DNA of 20,049 bases from DATKZS01 sp035527835 [NCBI: bacterium] (GTDB lineage: Bacteria > RBG-13-61-14): NCBI GenBank assembly GCA_035527835.1, contig DATKZS010000240.1, forward strand, positions 1-20,049, in the 5' to 3' direction. The number at the start of each line of letters is the position of its first letter. Within the stretch, counting starts at the first letter, position 1. Of this stretch, positions 1-7,015 are shown piece after piece. The notes beneath the pieces are model-generated. The model worked only from the letters and a program-made list of their open reading frames with translations. It did no database searches and was not told the DNA's origin. The position numbers and the translations under genes are program-made.

Positions 1-479
1 CGGTGGCGAACCCGCAGGTGATCCGCGACGCGTCGGACAAGTACGGCGCGCAGTGCATCGTCGTGGCCATCGACGCCAAGCGACGCGTCGGCGCCGACCT
101 GGAATCGCGCGGCGCCGGCTGGGATGTCTACACGCATGGCGGACGCAAGAACGTCGGCCTGGATGCCGTGGCCTGGGCCGCGCAGATGGCGGCATTCGGC
201 GCCGGCGAGATCTTGCTCACCAGCATGGACCGCGACGGCACCAAGATCGGCTTTGACCTCGAACTCACCCGCGCCTTTGTGGAGGCCCTGACCATACCCG
301 TGATCGCCTCCGGCGGCGTAGGCACCCTCGAGCACATTTACGAGGGGCTCACCGTGGGCGGGGCCTCCGCCGCGCTGGCCGCATCCATCTTCCATTACGG
401 CGAGTACACGGTGGCGCAATGCAAGCAGTATCTTGCACAGCGCGGCGTAGCCGTGCGGCCGCCCTCTCAAGAACAATAA
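1..479 (+). CDS. hisF: Imidazole glycerol phosphate synthase cyclase subunit HisF, C-terminal part (5' truncated by window edge)
   Basis: HisF is the cyclase half of the HisF-HisH synthase. It turns PRFAR plus ammonia into imidazole glycerol phosphate and AICAR in cytosolic histidine synthesis. The 158 visible residues cover the C-terminal half of the (beta/alpha)8 barrel. They include VVAIDAKR, whose Asp is the family's second catalytic aspartate; [16 protein letters not shown], a phosphate-binding strand and loop; and [13 protein letters not shown] followed by [11 protein letters not shown], the second phosphate site. The protein ends about where other HisF proteins end (about 250 residues in full), so only the 5' part is missing. 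The reading frame is open to the window start, and the GTG at position 3 is an internal Val codon, not a start. Other his genes presumably lie upstream. No terminator is visible after the stop; the next gene begins 39 bases later. Identification is secure. Confidence 0.97.
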   Translation, partial: VANPQVIRDASDKYGAQCIVVAIDAKRRVGADLESRGAGWDVYTHGGRKNVGLDAVAWAAQMAAFGAGEILLTSMDRDGTKIGFDLELTRAFVEALTIPVIASGGVGTLEHIYEGLTVGGASAALAASIFHYGEYTVAQCKQYLAQRGVAVRPPSQEQ

Positions 480-483
480 CTTC

Positions 484-512
484 TTGACCACCGCCCGGCT
501 TCGGTGTAATTT
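484..512 (+). promoter_or_regulatory. Candidate promoter for the UXS gene, possibly leaderless
   Basis: TTGACC (484-489) is followed after 17 bases by TAATTT (507-512); an overlapping TGTAAT (505-510) is a better -10 with a 15-base spacer. The ATG at 519 is only 6 bases after 512, and there is no Shine-Dalgarno, so a transcript would begin at or next to the start codon. The hexamers are only moderate matches; the call leans on the same arrangement before other genes here. Confidence 0.35.
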
Positions 513-518
513 TAACCC

Positions 519-1481
519 ATGGCCAAGCAAAGAGTCCTCATCACCGGCGGCGCCGGATTTATCGGCTCGCACCTGTGCGAGCGGTTTTTAGGGGAAGGCT
601 TCGAGGTCCTGTGCTACGACAACCTTCTGACCGGCGACCTGGACAACATCGCGCCCCTGTTCGAGAACCCGGACTTCACCTATTACAAGCAGGACGTGAC
701 CAACTACATCCATGTCAAGGGTCCGCTCTCTTACATCCTGCATTTCGCGTCGCCGGCGTCGCCGATAGATTACCTGGAGCTTCCGATCCAGACCATGAAG
801 GTCGGCAGCCTGGGCACGCACAAGGTCTGCGGGCTGGCGCTGGAGAAGAAGGCCCGGATCCTGCTGGCGAGCACGTCGGAGGTGTACGGCGACCCGCTGG
901 TGCACCCGCAGAAGGAGGACTACTGGGGCAACGTGAACCCGATCGGGCCGCGCGGCGTTTACGACGAGGCCAAGCGCTTCGCGGAGGCCCTGGTCATGGC
1001 CTATCACCACCATCACGGCGTCGAGACCAGGATCGCCCGCATCTTCAATACCTTCGGGCCCCGCATGAGACGCCGCGACGGACGCGTGGTCCCGGCCTTC
1101 GCCGACCAGGCGCTCCACGGCCAGGACCTGACCGTGTTCGGAGACGGCTCGCAGACCCGGTCCTTCTGCTACGTCTCCGACCTGGTGGACGGAATCTTCC
1201 GCCTGCTCATGTCCGATTACGACAAGCCCGTGAACCTCGGCAACCCCGCCGAAATGACCATCCTCGAATTCGCCCAGAAGATCATCGCCATAACCGGCGC
1301 CAAGAGCAATCTCGTTTTCAAGGACCTGCCGGTGGACGACCCCAAGCAGCGCCGGCCCGACATCGCGCTGGCCAAAAAACTCCTCGGCTGGGAGCCCAAG
1401 GTCGGACTCGACCAGGGGCTCAAACTGACCATCGAATACTTCCAGCATAAAATCGAAGCGGACGAAAAGACCGGGAAATAA
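519..1481 (+). CDS. UDP-glucuronate decarboxylase-type NAD-dependent sugar-nucleotide epimerase/dehydratase (UXS)
   Basis: An extended short-chain dehydrogenase of 320 residues. The Rossmann motif GGAGFIG (residues 10-16) binds [14 protein letters not shown] (75-85) and STSEVYGDP (118-126) are characteristic of UXS enzymes, which convert UDP-glucuronate to UDP-xylose in the cytosol for polysaccharide synthesis. The catalytic Tyr148-x3-Lys152 lies in [16 protein letters not shown] (187-194) holds the arginine typical of the decarboxylase branch, and [16 protein letters not shown] is the substrate-binding region. Length fits bacterial UXS (310-320). The start is the first in-frame ATG and sits against the Rossmann motif; no Shine-Dalgarno precedes it. 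A related dTDP-glucose 4,6-dehydratase or UDP-galactose epimerase is less likely because of the SPASP and SEVYGDP signatures. Its neighbours are hisF upstream and a convergent minus-strand pair downstream, so it looks like a single-gene unit. Confidence 0.9.
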   Translation: MAKQRVLITGGAGFIGSHLCERFLGEGFEVLCYDNLLTGDLDNIAPLFENPDFTYYKQDVTNYIHVKGPLSYILHFASPASPIDYLELPIQTMKVGSLGTHKVCGLALEKKARILLASTSEVYGDPLVHPQKEDYWGNVNPIGPRGVYDEAKRFAEALVMAYHHHHGVETRIARIFNTFGPRMRRRDGRVVPAFADQALHGQDLTVFGDGSQTRSFCYVSDLVDGIFRLLMSDYDKPVNLGNPAEMTILEFAQKIIAITGAKSNLVFKDLPVDDPKQRRPDIALAKKLLGWEPKVGLDQGLKLTIEYFQHKIEADEKTGK

Positions 1482-1484
1482 TCC

Positions 1485-1500
1485 GCGCCCGCGCGGGCGC
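1485..1500. repeat. 16-bp perfect GC palindrome after the UXS stop
   Basis: GCGCCCGC is followed directly by GCGGGCGC, a perfect palindrome starting 4 bases after the UXS stop codon. RNA could form a 6-bp stem with a GCGC loop. No T-run follows, so it is not an ordinary intrinsic terminator. It may act as a 3'-end stabiliser or be part of the adjoining palindromic element. Confidence 0.5.
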
Positions 1501-1512
1501 ACCAGGAGATGA

Positions 1513-1645
1513 AATTATTTATCTCTGTAAAAGTTATGCTGCCACAAAGGTGGGGCCGACACTCCTGTCGGCCCAGGCAGAGGGGACAAGAGTGTCCCCT
1601 CCACCGACATCAAACATGGCTTTATTCTTACAGAGATCAATAATT
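1513..1645. repeat. MITE-like palindromic element with 18-bp terminal inverted repeats and two internal hairpins
   Basis: The ends (1513-1530 and 1628-1645) are inverted repeats matching at 16 or 17 of 18 positions around a perfect core ATCTCTGTAA / TTACAGAGAT. Inside are two perfect 9-bp hairpins with 4-base loops: GGGCCGACA (1553-1561) with TGTCGGCCC (1566-1574), and GAGGGGACA (1580-1588) with TGTCCCCTC (1593-1601). No protein is encoded. The element sits between two convergent genes and ends 13 bases from the SUMF1-like stop codon, so its RNA could also act as a bidirectional terminator. No clear target-site duplication was seen, so the mobile origin is inferred from the terminal repeats only. 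Confidence 0.55.
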
Positions 1646-1658
1646 GTGTCATCCGGGC

Positions 1659-2465
1659 TCACGGGTACGCGCAGCGGAACCCGGCATTATAGGCGGCGGA
1701 GTTTTCGGCGGCGGCATTGCGCTTGGAGATCCTCAGAGACGCGCTTTCGCGCTCCATCCATGATCCTCCCTTGAGGACCCTGCGGTCTTCCGGGCCGGGG
1801 CCTGGCTGGTCCGGGAGCGGCGCTCGCGGGGAAGAGGATGGGCGGTAATTATCCGCGGTCCATTCCCAGACGTTGCCCGCCATCTCCCGGACGCCCTCGG
1901 AACTGGCGCCTTGCGGGAACCGGTCCACCGGGCAGGGGCCGTCCCGGCGCCGCGGCGGGATGCCGGCGCAGACGTTTTCCGCGCTGAAGCCCTGGCCCCA
2001 CGGCCAGATGGCCGTGGTTGTGCCGCGCGCGGCCCGCTCCCACTGGGCCTCGCTCGGCAACCAGCCGCCACGCCACGTACAGTAATTTTCCGCTTCCTTC
2101 CAGGTGACGCCGGTCACCGGCTTCAGGGCGTCCCAGAAGCCGCCCAAGCCCTCGGGGACATGGGGCAACGGACAGGCCCCGGCCTCCACGCATTGGCGAT
2201 AAGCGGCGTTGGTCACGGGAAACCGGTCAATTTTGAAGGCGCCGAGGTTGACCGGCCGCGCCGGCGGCTCGTCCCCGCCGCACTTGTCGTCGCCATTTGC
2301 GCAACCCATGAAGAACGTTCCGGCCGGGATGGACACCGGATTTGAGGCCAGCACCCGCCCGGTCCGCCGCCAGTTGGACAGAGCAAGGATGCCGAACACG
2401 ATCGCACTCAGCAATGCGGACGCGGCCAGGAACACGCCCAGATATTTAAGGATGAGCCGGATCAT
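1659..2465 (-). CDS. Membrane-anchored SUMF1/formylglycine-generating-enzyme-fold protein, catalytic cysteines absent
   Basis: 268 residues. One N-terminal membrane segment (about 4-29) is followed by a SUMF1/FGE-sulfatase fold: PAGTFFMGC (48-55), FKIDRFPVTNAAY (77-89), VTWKEAENYCTWRGGWLPS (120-138), EMAGNVWEWT (194-203), LKGGSW (231-236) and the C-terminal NAGFRCAYP. True formylglycine-generating enzymes carry two catalytic cysteines shortly before the NxGFR motif. The equivalent stretch here (LRISKRNAAAENSAAYNAGFR, about 244-264) has none, so sulfatase activation is unlikely. A structural or binding role, or another SUMF1-fold activity, is more probable. The topology places the domain outside the cytoplasm. 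The start is the ATG overlapping the upstream stop in an ATGA junction, showing translational coupling to the SGNH gene; a longer reading frame begins inside that gene and is not used. Cys55 and Cys62 could form a disulfide. Confidence 0.85.
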   Translation of the reverse strand: MIRLILKYLGVFLAASALLSAIVFGILALSNWRRTGRVLASNPVSIPAGTFFMGCANGDDKCGGDEPPARPVNLGAFKIDRFPVTNAAYRQCVEAGACPLPHVPEGLGGFWDALKPVTGVTWKEAENYCTWRGGWLPSEAQWERAARGTTTAIWPWGQGFSAENVCAGIPPRRRDGPCPVDRFPQGASSEGVREMAGNVWEWTADNYRPSSSPRAPLPDQPGPGPEDRRVLKGGSWMERESASLRISKRNAAAENSAAYNAGFRCAYP

Positions 2466-3562
2466 GGCATCAGTTGCGCCTCCTTGATCCAGCGGGCCAC
2501 GTCGGCGGCGGCCAGGGCCGAGCCGCGGGGGTTGAGGTGGCACTGGTCAATGAACACCGGCTCGGCGGCGTGGGCGCGGAGCAGGGGGAGGAGGTCGAGC
2601 ACGGGAATGCCCAGGGCCTTGCAGAGCTCCTTCATCCGTTGCTGCGGGTAGTCGTCGGCAACGCTGGACTCGGCCTGGATGGACACGGGAAAGATCAGCA
2701 CGGCGGGCCGCGCATGGCGCTCGGCGCAGATCCGGGAGAGCCGCTGAATCTGGCCGGCCACTCCGGGCCAGACCGACGGCAGCCAGGCCGCCCCGAAGTC
2801 GTCGGAAGAAAGCCGGATGATCTCGTCATAAACTCCGCGCTCGCTGACCCACGCCCTCTCCTGGAACGGCCGGACCCAGCCGGTGGCCACGCTCTCGGCC
2901 GATACCAGCTTCATGGCCAGGACGCGCTCCCAAAGAAGGTTGAAGAGGACGCTCCGGCCCCGGAGGCGGGTGATGATCGAGACCAGACGCTCATCCATGC
3001 CGCCGTACTCTTGCTCCAACAGATACGAGCGGACCGGGTCGTTCATGTAAAACCCCACCACCACCAGGTCGGGCTCGAGCCGGCCGGCCTTTTTCTCGAG
3101 CAGGTCCACTTCATCCCTCAAGCTCATCCCCGGCACCGCGGCGTTGACGACCTCGACCCCGGACCCCAGCCGCGCTCCCACCAGATACGGCACCGTCTCC
3201 TCATACTCCAGGCCCGGGCCGAACACGATGGAGTCGCCCAAAAACAACAGCCGGCGCACGCTTGCGGCCCGGGGCCGGAGCTCAGGCCCGCGAAAGCCGT
3301 CCGCGTTGATGTCAAGACGCACCGCCCGTCCGGCCATGGCCGCGTACTGCTCCCGGTGGGTGTTCGGGACCAGGCGCAGCCCGTCCGGGCCGAGCTCCAT
3401 CCACGGCATGGCCGGCGGGTAGATCCTGCCTTGCTTGACCCGGAACACGAAGCGCGCCGCGGCCTCCGCCACCACCAGGGTGAGCGCCAGCGACACCATT
3501 GCCGCAATCACCTTGTGCCGCCAATGAATCCGAGTCTTGGAAGCAGCGCCCATCAGTCCCAT
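2462..3562 (-). CDS. Membrane-anchored SGNH/GDSL-family hydrolase
   Basis: 366 residues from the ATG at 3562. An N-terminal membrane segment or uncleaved signal (about 18-38) precedes an SGNH hydrolase domain. LLFLGDSIVFGPG holds the nucleophile Ser111 (block I), AAVPGMS holds Gly145 (block II), GFYMNDP holds Asn174 (block III) and FIDQCHLNPRG holds the Asp339-x2-His342 pair (block V). All four oxyanion-hole and catalytic residues are present, so it is probably active as an esterase or acyl-transfer hydrolase at the periplasmic face, for instance on acylated glycans. The substrate cannot be read from sequence. The start is uncertain: a TTG 10 codons upstream (3592) is in frame, but ATG 3562 has GGAGG three bases before it, and ATG 3553 has the same GGAGG at 12 bases. 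Its stop overlaps the start of the SUMF1-like gene, so the two form one unit. Confidence 0.85.
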   Translation of the reverse strand: MGLMGAASKTRIHWRHKVIAAMVSLALTLVVAEAAARFVFRVKQGRIYPPAMPWMELGPDGLRLVPNTHREQYAAMAGRAVRLDINADGFRGPELRPRAASVRRLLFLGDSIVFGPGLEYEETVPYLVGARLGSGVEVVNAAVPGMSLRDEVDLLEKKAGRLEPDLVVVGFYMNDPVRSYLLEQEYGGMDERLVSIITRLRGRSVLFNLLWERVLAMKLVSAESVATGWVRPFQERAWVSERGVYDEIIRLSSDDFGAAWLPSVWPGVAGQIQRLSRICAERHARPAVLIFPVSIQAESSVADDYPQQRMKELCKALGIPVLDLLPLLRAHAAEPVFIDQCHLNPRGSALAAADVARWIKEAQLMP

Positions 3563-3811
3563 TTTCCTCCGGCCAAGCCCATTTTCGATCAATTGCTTGA
3601 ATCAATCCCGCGAGACGACATGTTAGCTTATCGGCGAATAAAAATAAATGCGGGGGCCTCATGCCGCGGCCACGCGCAAATCGCGCTCGCAGCAGGATGA
3701 GTAAAAGGACTCGCGGACGGCAGCCGGAGACCCCGGAGCCTTTTGCGCATCACGGAGTTTTCGGCAAGAATAGGAAAATCAGCGGTCTTTAGTTGCGTGG
3801 CGGGTTAAGCG

Positions 3812-5344
3812 ATGGAGGGGTTTTTAAAAGAGCCCGGCGGCCGGGCATTGGTGGAGATGCGGGGCATCCGGAAGTCGTTCCCCGGCGTTTTGGCGCTGGA
3901 CAATGTGAGCCTGGACCTGGCGGCGGGCGAGGTCCACGTCATGCTCGGCGAGAACGGCGCGGGCAAATCCACACTGATGAAGGTGCTGGCGGGAGTGCAC
4001 CAGGCGGACGCGGGCGAGGTCCGGCTGGGCGGCGTCCCGGTCCTGCCCAAGAGCGTGCTGGAGGCGCAGCGGCAGGGCATCGTGATGGTGATGCAGGAGT
4101 TCAACCTGATCCCGGACCTGACGGCGGCGGAGAACGTGGCGCTGGTGAACCGGCCGGAGGGTCCGCTCCTGGGCCTGGTGCGGCGGCGGGAGATGGAGGC
4201 GGAGGCGGCCGGGATTTTCGAGAGGCTCGGCATCCGGGTGCGGCCGGACGCGGTGGTGCGGGGGCTGTCGGTGGCCGAGAAGCAGATGGTGGAGATCGCC
4301 AAGGCCATGAGCCTCTCGGCGCGGGTGTTGATACTTGACGAGCCCACGGCGGCGCTTTCGGACCAGGAGGTCTCGAAGCTCTTCGATCTGATCCGCGAGC
4401 TCAAGTCGCGCGGGCTGGCCGTGGTTTACATCAGCCACCGGTTCGAGGAGATCTTCACGGTGGGCGACCGGGTGACGGTGCTGCGCGACGGGCGGTTCGT
4501 GAACACGTATCGTTTGAGCGAGGTGGAGAGCGCCCAGTTGATCCGGGACATGGCCGGCCGCGAGCTGTCCGAGATGTACCCGCGCCGGCGGGTGGAGCCT
4601 GGCGAGACGGTGCTGGAAGTGAGGGGCCTGTGCTCGGGCGCCAAGGTGAGGGACGCGTCGCTCGAGCTCCGGCGCGGCGAGGTCGTGGGTCTCGGCGGGC
4701 TCATGGGCGCGGGCCGGACCGAGCTCGGCAAGGCCGTGTTCGGAGCGCTGCCCTCGAGCGCGGGCGAGGTCAAGATCTTCGGCAAGAATGCGCGAATCAA
4801 TTCGCCGCGCGACGCCATCGCCTTGGGGCTGGCGTACTGCACGGAGGACCGCAAGGACGAGGGGCTGTTCCTGGAACAGAGCGTGGCGTGGAACATCTCG
4901 ATCACCGACCTGGCCGCGGTGCTCCGAAACGGCCTGATCAGCTCGAAAATGGAGGCGGGCAAGGCGCGCGAATACATCCAGAAGCTGCGCATCACGCCGC
5001 CGGACGAGACGCGGTCGGTGAAGACGCTTTCCGGCGGCACGCAGCAGAAGGTGGCGCTGGCCAAGTGGCTGGCGACCCGGCCCGGCATCCTGATCCTGGA
5101 CGAGCCCACCCGCGGCATTGACGTCTCGGCCAAGGTGGAAATCTACAACATCATTGACCGCTTCGTGGCGGACGGCGGCGCCGTCATCCTGATCAGCTCG
5201 GACCTGCCCGAGTTCCTGGCCATGTCCGACCGCATCGTGGTGATGCGGGAGGGCCGCGTCGCCGGCGAGTGCGGCCTCTCCGAGTTCTCGCCGGAAAGGA
5301 TCATGGCGATGGCCACGGGAGTGGAGGCGGGAAAGCAAGATTAA
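3812..5344 (+). CDS. Sugar-type ABC transporter ATP-binding protein (RbsA/MglA-like, two ATPase domains)
   Basis: 510 residues with two fused nucleotide-binding domains, the usual design for ribose/galactose/xylose-type importers. Domain 1 has Walker A GENGAGKST (46-54), a variant signature LSVAEKQ and Walker B VLILDEPTAALS. Domain 2 has a degenerate Walker A (GLMGAGRTELGK), signature LSGGTQQK and Walker B ILILDEPTRGID; the degenerate second site is normal for this family. It would power import across the inner membrane with a permease and a binding protein. Neither follows: the gene ends in a repeat region, and the nearest downstream gene is tmk. It is therefore either an orphan ATPase or its partners lie elsewhere. 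The first ATG is used; no Shine-Dalgarno is visible before it, and the in-frame ATG at residue 16 is a possible later start. The substrate is not predictable; lipoprotein-linked nucleoside importers use similar ATPases. Confidence 0.92.
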   Translation: MEGFLKEPGGRALVEMRGIRKSFPGVLALDNVSLDLAAGEVHVMLGENGAGKSTLMKVLAGVHQADAGEVRLGGVPVLPKSVLEAQRQGIVMVMQEFNLIPDLTAAENVALVNRPEGPLLGLVRRREMEAEAAGIFERLGIRVRPDAVVRGLSVAEKQMVEIAKAMSLSARVLILDEPTAALSDQEVSKLFDLIRELKSRGLAVVYISHRFEEIFTVGDRVTVLRDGRFVNTYRLSEVESAQLIRDMAGRELSEMYPRRRVEPGETVLEVRGLCSGAKVRDASLELRRGEVVGLGGLMGAGRTELGKAVFGALPSSAGEVKIFGKNARINSPRDAIALGLAYCTEDRKDEGLFLEQSVAWNISITDLAAVLRNGLISSKMEAGKAREYIQKLRITPPDETRSVKTLSGGTQQKVALAKWLATRPGILILDEPTRGIDVSAKVEIYNIIDRFVADGGAVILISSDLPEFLAMSDRIVVMREGRVAGECGLSEFSPERIMAMATGVEAGKQD

Positions 5345-5797
5345 CCGCCAAGACGCCAAGGGCGCCAAGATAAAATTTAAGGCTCTGTGCATTTTAAAGT
5401 GGATGATACTTGCAGCATCAACCACTAAGAGTTTTACACGGATGGAACGGATTTCACGGATCGGACCAGGATATCCGCGCAATCCGTATCCCATCCGTCG
5501 GCGTCAAGTTAAATCGCGCCCCTTCAAGTCATCGAAACCAGCGCTCTTTTCCCAGGCTTACGGATGGAAACTGATCTCACAGATCGGGAAATTTCCCGCC
5601 ATTCTCTGATCCGTGCCATCCGTCTCATCCGTGTTCATCCGTGTAAATTCTTAAACCCCGCCTGATGATGATCCACTCTCGAGTGCACAGAACCAAATTT
5701 AATAAATTGGCTTAAGGAAATTCGTGCTAATGCCGGGAAAGGGGCTGCATTACTAATTAGTATTTTACCTTCTTGGCGGCCTTGGCGTCTTGGCGTT
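5343..5797. repeat. Nested inverted-repeat block filling the ABC-tmk gap
   Basis: This 455-base non-coding block has three nested layers. Outer arms, 5343-5370 and 5771-5797, are reverse complements apart from one extra base and one mismatch, built from the unit CGCCAAGA/G. Middle arms, 5381-5391 and 5684-5694, match at 10 of 11 (core TCTGTGCA). Inner arms (about 5433-5465 and 5608-5647) consist of degenerate 9-10 nt units around ACGGAT in opposite orientation, starting from the identical TTTACACGGATG. A perfect 14-bp palindrome CGGGAAATTTCCCG (5585-5598) lies in the centre. The 5' outer arm begins at the ABC stop codon and the 3' outer arm overlaps the proposed tmk promoter. No coding sequence is apparent. 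Confidence 0.85.
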
Positions 5798-5811
5798 CAA
5801 TTTGTTATGAT
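5782..5811 (+). promoter_or_regulatory. Candidate tmk promoter inside the repeat arm
   Basis: TTGGCG (5782-5787) and TATGAT (5806-5811) are 18 bases apart. The -10 differs from TATAAT at one position. Transcription would begin near 5818, about three bases before the tmk ATG, and no Shine-Dalgarno is present, which fits a nearly leaderless mRNA. The -35 lies in the outer inverted-repeat arm, so the repeat may have supplied half of the promoter. Confidence 0.4.
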
Positions 5812-5820
5812 TGCAAAACC

Positions 5821-6465
5821 ATGAAATCCGGCATGTTCATTGTGTTCGAGGGGATTGACGGGGCGGGTACGACCACGCAGACCAAGCTGTTGGCGGACTG
5901 GTTCCAGGAGAAGTGCCTGGCGGCGCACCTGACCTGGGAGCCGTCGCCGGGGCGGATCGGGCGGATGATCCGGGAGTACCTGGCGGGGGAGGTGGACGTT
6001 CCTGATGCTGACCGCCATTACCACTCGCTGGCGCTGCTCTTTGCGGCGGACCGCCTGGACCACCTGGCGCGGGAGGTCGAGCCGCGGCTTCGGGAGGGCA
6101 CGCACGTGATCTCGGACCGCTACGCGCTCTCGAGCCTGGTTTACCAGTCGCTGCACTGCGACCCGTCCTGGGTGCGGAGCATCAACCACGAGGCCATCCG
6201 GCCCCATGTCACCTTCCTGCTCGACGTGCCGGTGGAGGCCGCGCTCACGCGGCTGGCCCGCCGCAACCTCTTCACCATCTCCGAGATTTACGAGACCGAG
6301 GAGCAGCTCACGAAGATCCGGGACCTTTACCTCAAGGCCGCGCGCGAGCTGGTGTCCGAGCACAACATCATCGTGATTGACGGCGGGGCCGGAGTGGAGG
6401 AGGTCCGGCGCCAGGTGCTGATCCAACTGGAGCCGCGGCTGGCCGCGTTCACTGAAGTGGATTAA
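5821..6465 (+). CDS. tmk: Thymidylate (dTMP) kinase with P-loop Lys replaced by Thr
   Basis: 214 residues, the normal size for dTMP kinase, which phosphorylates dTMP to dTDP in the cytosol for DNA synthesis. FIVFEGIDGAGTTTQ (6-20) is the P-loop region, ISDRYALSSLVYQ (97-109) is the family's DR[YW] motif with Asp99/Arg100 for dTMP binding, TFLLDVPVEAALTRLARR (131-148) leads into the lid, and FTISEIYETEEQLTKIRDLY is the lid/base region. Oddly, the P-loop reads GIDGAGTTT, so Thr17 stands where the canonical Lys of GxxxxGK[ST] should be; the codons GGT ACG ACC are unambiguous in the given sequence. I recall such GAGTTT variants in some delta-proteobacterial homologues but cannot verify it. ATG 5821 is chosen because it sits beside the first beta strand; an earlier in-frame ATG at 5773 lies in the repeat arm. 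Translation has no Shine-Dalgarno. Confidence 0.93.
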   Translation: MKSGMFIVFEGIDGAGTTTQTKLLADWFQEKCLAAHLTWEPSPGRIGRMIREYLAGEVDVPDADRHYHSLALLFAADRLDHLAREVEPRLREGTHVISDRYALSSLVYQSLHCDPSWVRSINHEAIRPHVTFLLDVPVEAALTRLARRNLFTISEIYETEEQLTKIRDLYLKAARELVSEHNIIVIDGGAGVEEVRRQVLIQLEPRLAAFTEVD

Positions 6466-6466
6466 G

Positions 6467-6520
6467 AGAGGATCGGGAATCGAGGAGCGGGGAGCGAGGG
6501 GGAGGAGAGGGTGGAAGGGC
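6467..6520. repeat. Purine-rich degenerate tract after tmk
   Basis: From just after the tmk stop to about 6520 the plus strand is almost all G and A, with loosely repeated units such as GAGGAGCGGGGAGCGAGG. It may be the decayed arm of another tandem-repeat family of the type seen in the other gaps. No partner arm was found nearby and no coding potential is apparent. Confidence 0.35.
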
Positions 6521-6549
6521 GCAGGTTATCAACTTGTGCTATTGAGGGT

Positions 6550-6918
6550 TTATGGACCCTGGATCGCCATCATCATCGCCTTCATCGGACGCAGCGTCCG
6601 ATCGAAGGGATTGAGGACCAGGCCCATGATTTCCAGGGTGATGGTCCCGGCGATGGCCTGGTCCTTGCTCTCGCCGAGCACCACCGGGGTATGGGCCTCC
6701 TGATCGCCGTAGCGGAAAAGGCACTCCGAGACCTTTCTCTTGATCTTGGTGCCGTCGGCCAGGGTGAACTCCATGGTCCGCTTGGGTTGAAGCCCGAGCT
6801 TCTTCCACACCGCCTGGGGCAGCACGGTGTAGCTCGCGCCGCTGTCCACGAGAAACGAGACCGGAAGGAAACCGTTTTTCGGCCCCGCCACCGCGGCTTC
6901 GATGTAGGTCAGACCCAT
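6550..6918 (-). CDS. Retropepsin-like (clan AA) aspartic protease family protein
   Basis: 122 residues from ATG 6918. FLVDSGASYTVLP (23-35) is the active-site signature, with Asp25-Ser-Gly as in single-domain retropepsin-like proteases, which act as homodimers. ADGTKIKRKVSECLFRYGD (54-72) fits the following beta hairpin, and ITLEIMGLVLNPFDRTLRP (93-111) fits the hydrophobic second half of the fold. There is no signal peptide or membrane anchor, so it is probably cytoplasmic. Start choice: GGGAGG lies 8 bases before ATG 6918, whereas a more upstream in-frame ATG (6948) has no such site. It is a solitary minus-strand gene between plus-strand neighbours. Its target is unknown; bacterial members of this type are mostly uncharacterised. 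The fold assignment is good; proteolytic activity is inferred. Confidence 0.8.
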   Translation of the reverse strand: MGLTYIEAAVAGPKNGFLPVSFLVDSGASYTVLPQAVWKKLGLQPKRTMEFTLADGTKIKRKVSECLFRYGDQEAHTPVVLGESKDQAIAGTITLEIMGLVLNPFDRTLRPMKAMMMAIQGP

Positions 6919-7015
6919 GGCAAATCCCTCCCGCTTGATAATGAGCATAGTTGACCCTTAAAATTGTGTCAAGAGATTAAGCATGGACAATCGGCAAATG
7001 GCTTGGGGGTGAGTG

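Noticed and set aside
2466-2543. 26-residue N-terminal extension of the SUMF1-like protein
   Set aside because: It overlaps the SGNH coding end and is Pro/Arg-rich shadow sequence; the ATGA junction start at 2465 directly precedes a membrane segment.
3824-5494. Long minus-strand reading frame opposite the ABC ATPase gene
   Set aside because: It is the antisense shadow of a clear ABC ATPase in GC-rich DNA. Its translation is rich in His, Arg and Leu with no domain, and the plus-strand frame explains the region fully. The same applies to long shadow frames over UXS (588-1502), the SGNH gene (2474-3700), thiC (14201-15463) and wecB (16103-17329).
5773-5820. Upstream tmk start at 5773 adding 16 residues
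   Set aside because: The extension is encoded by the outer repeat arm and overlaps the promoter-like TATGAT; family members start near the ATG at 5821.
6511-6954. Plus-strand reading frame opposite the retropepsin-like gene
   Set aside because: The minus strand has the DSGA protease signature and a Shine-Dalgarno; the plus-strand translation is low-complexity shadow sequence.
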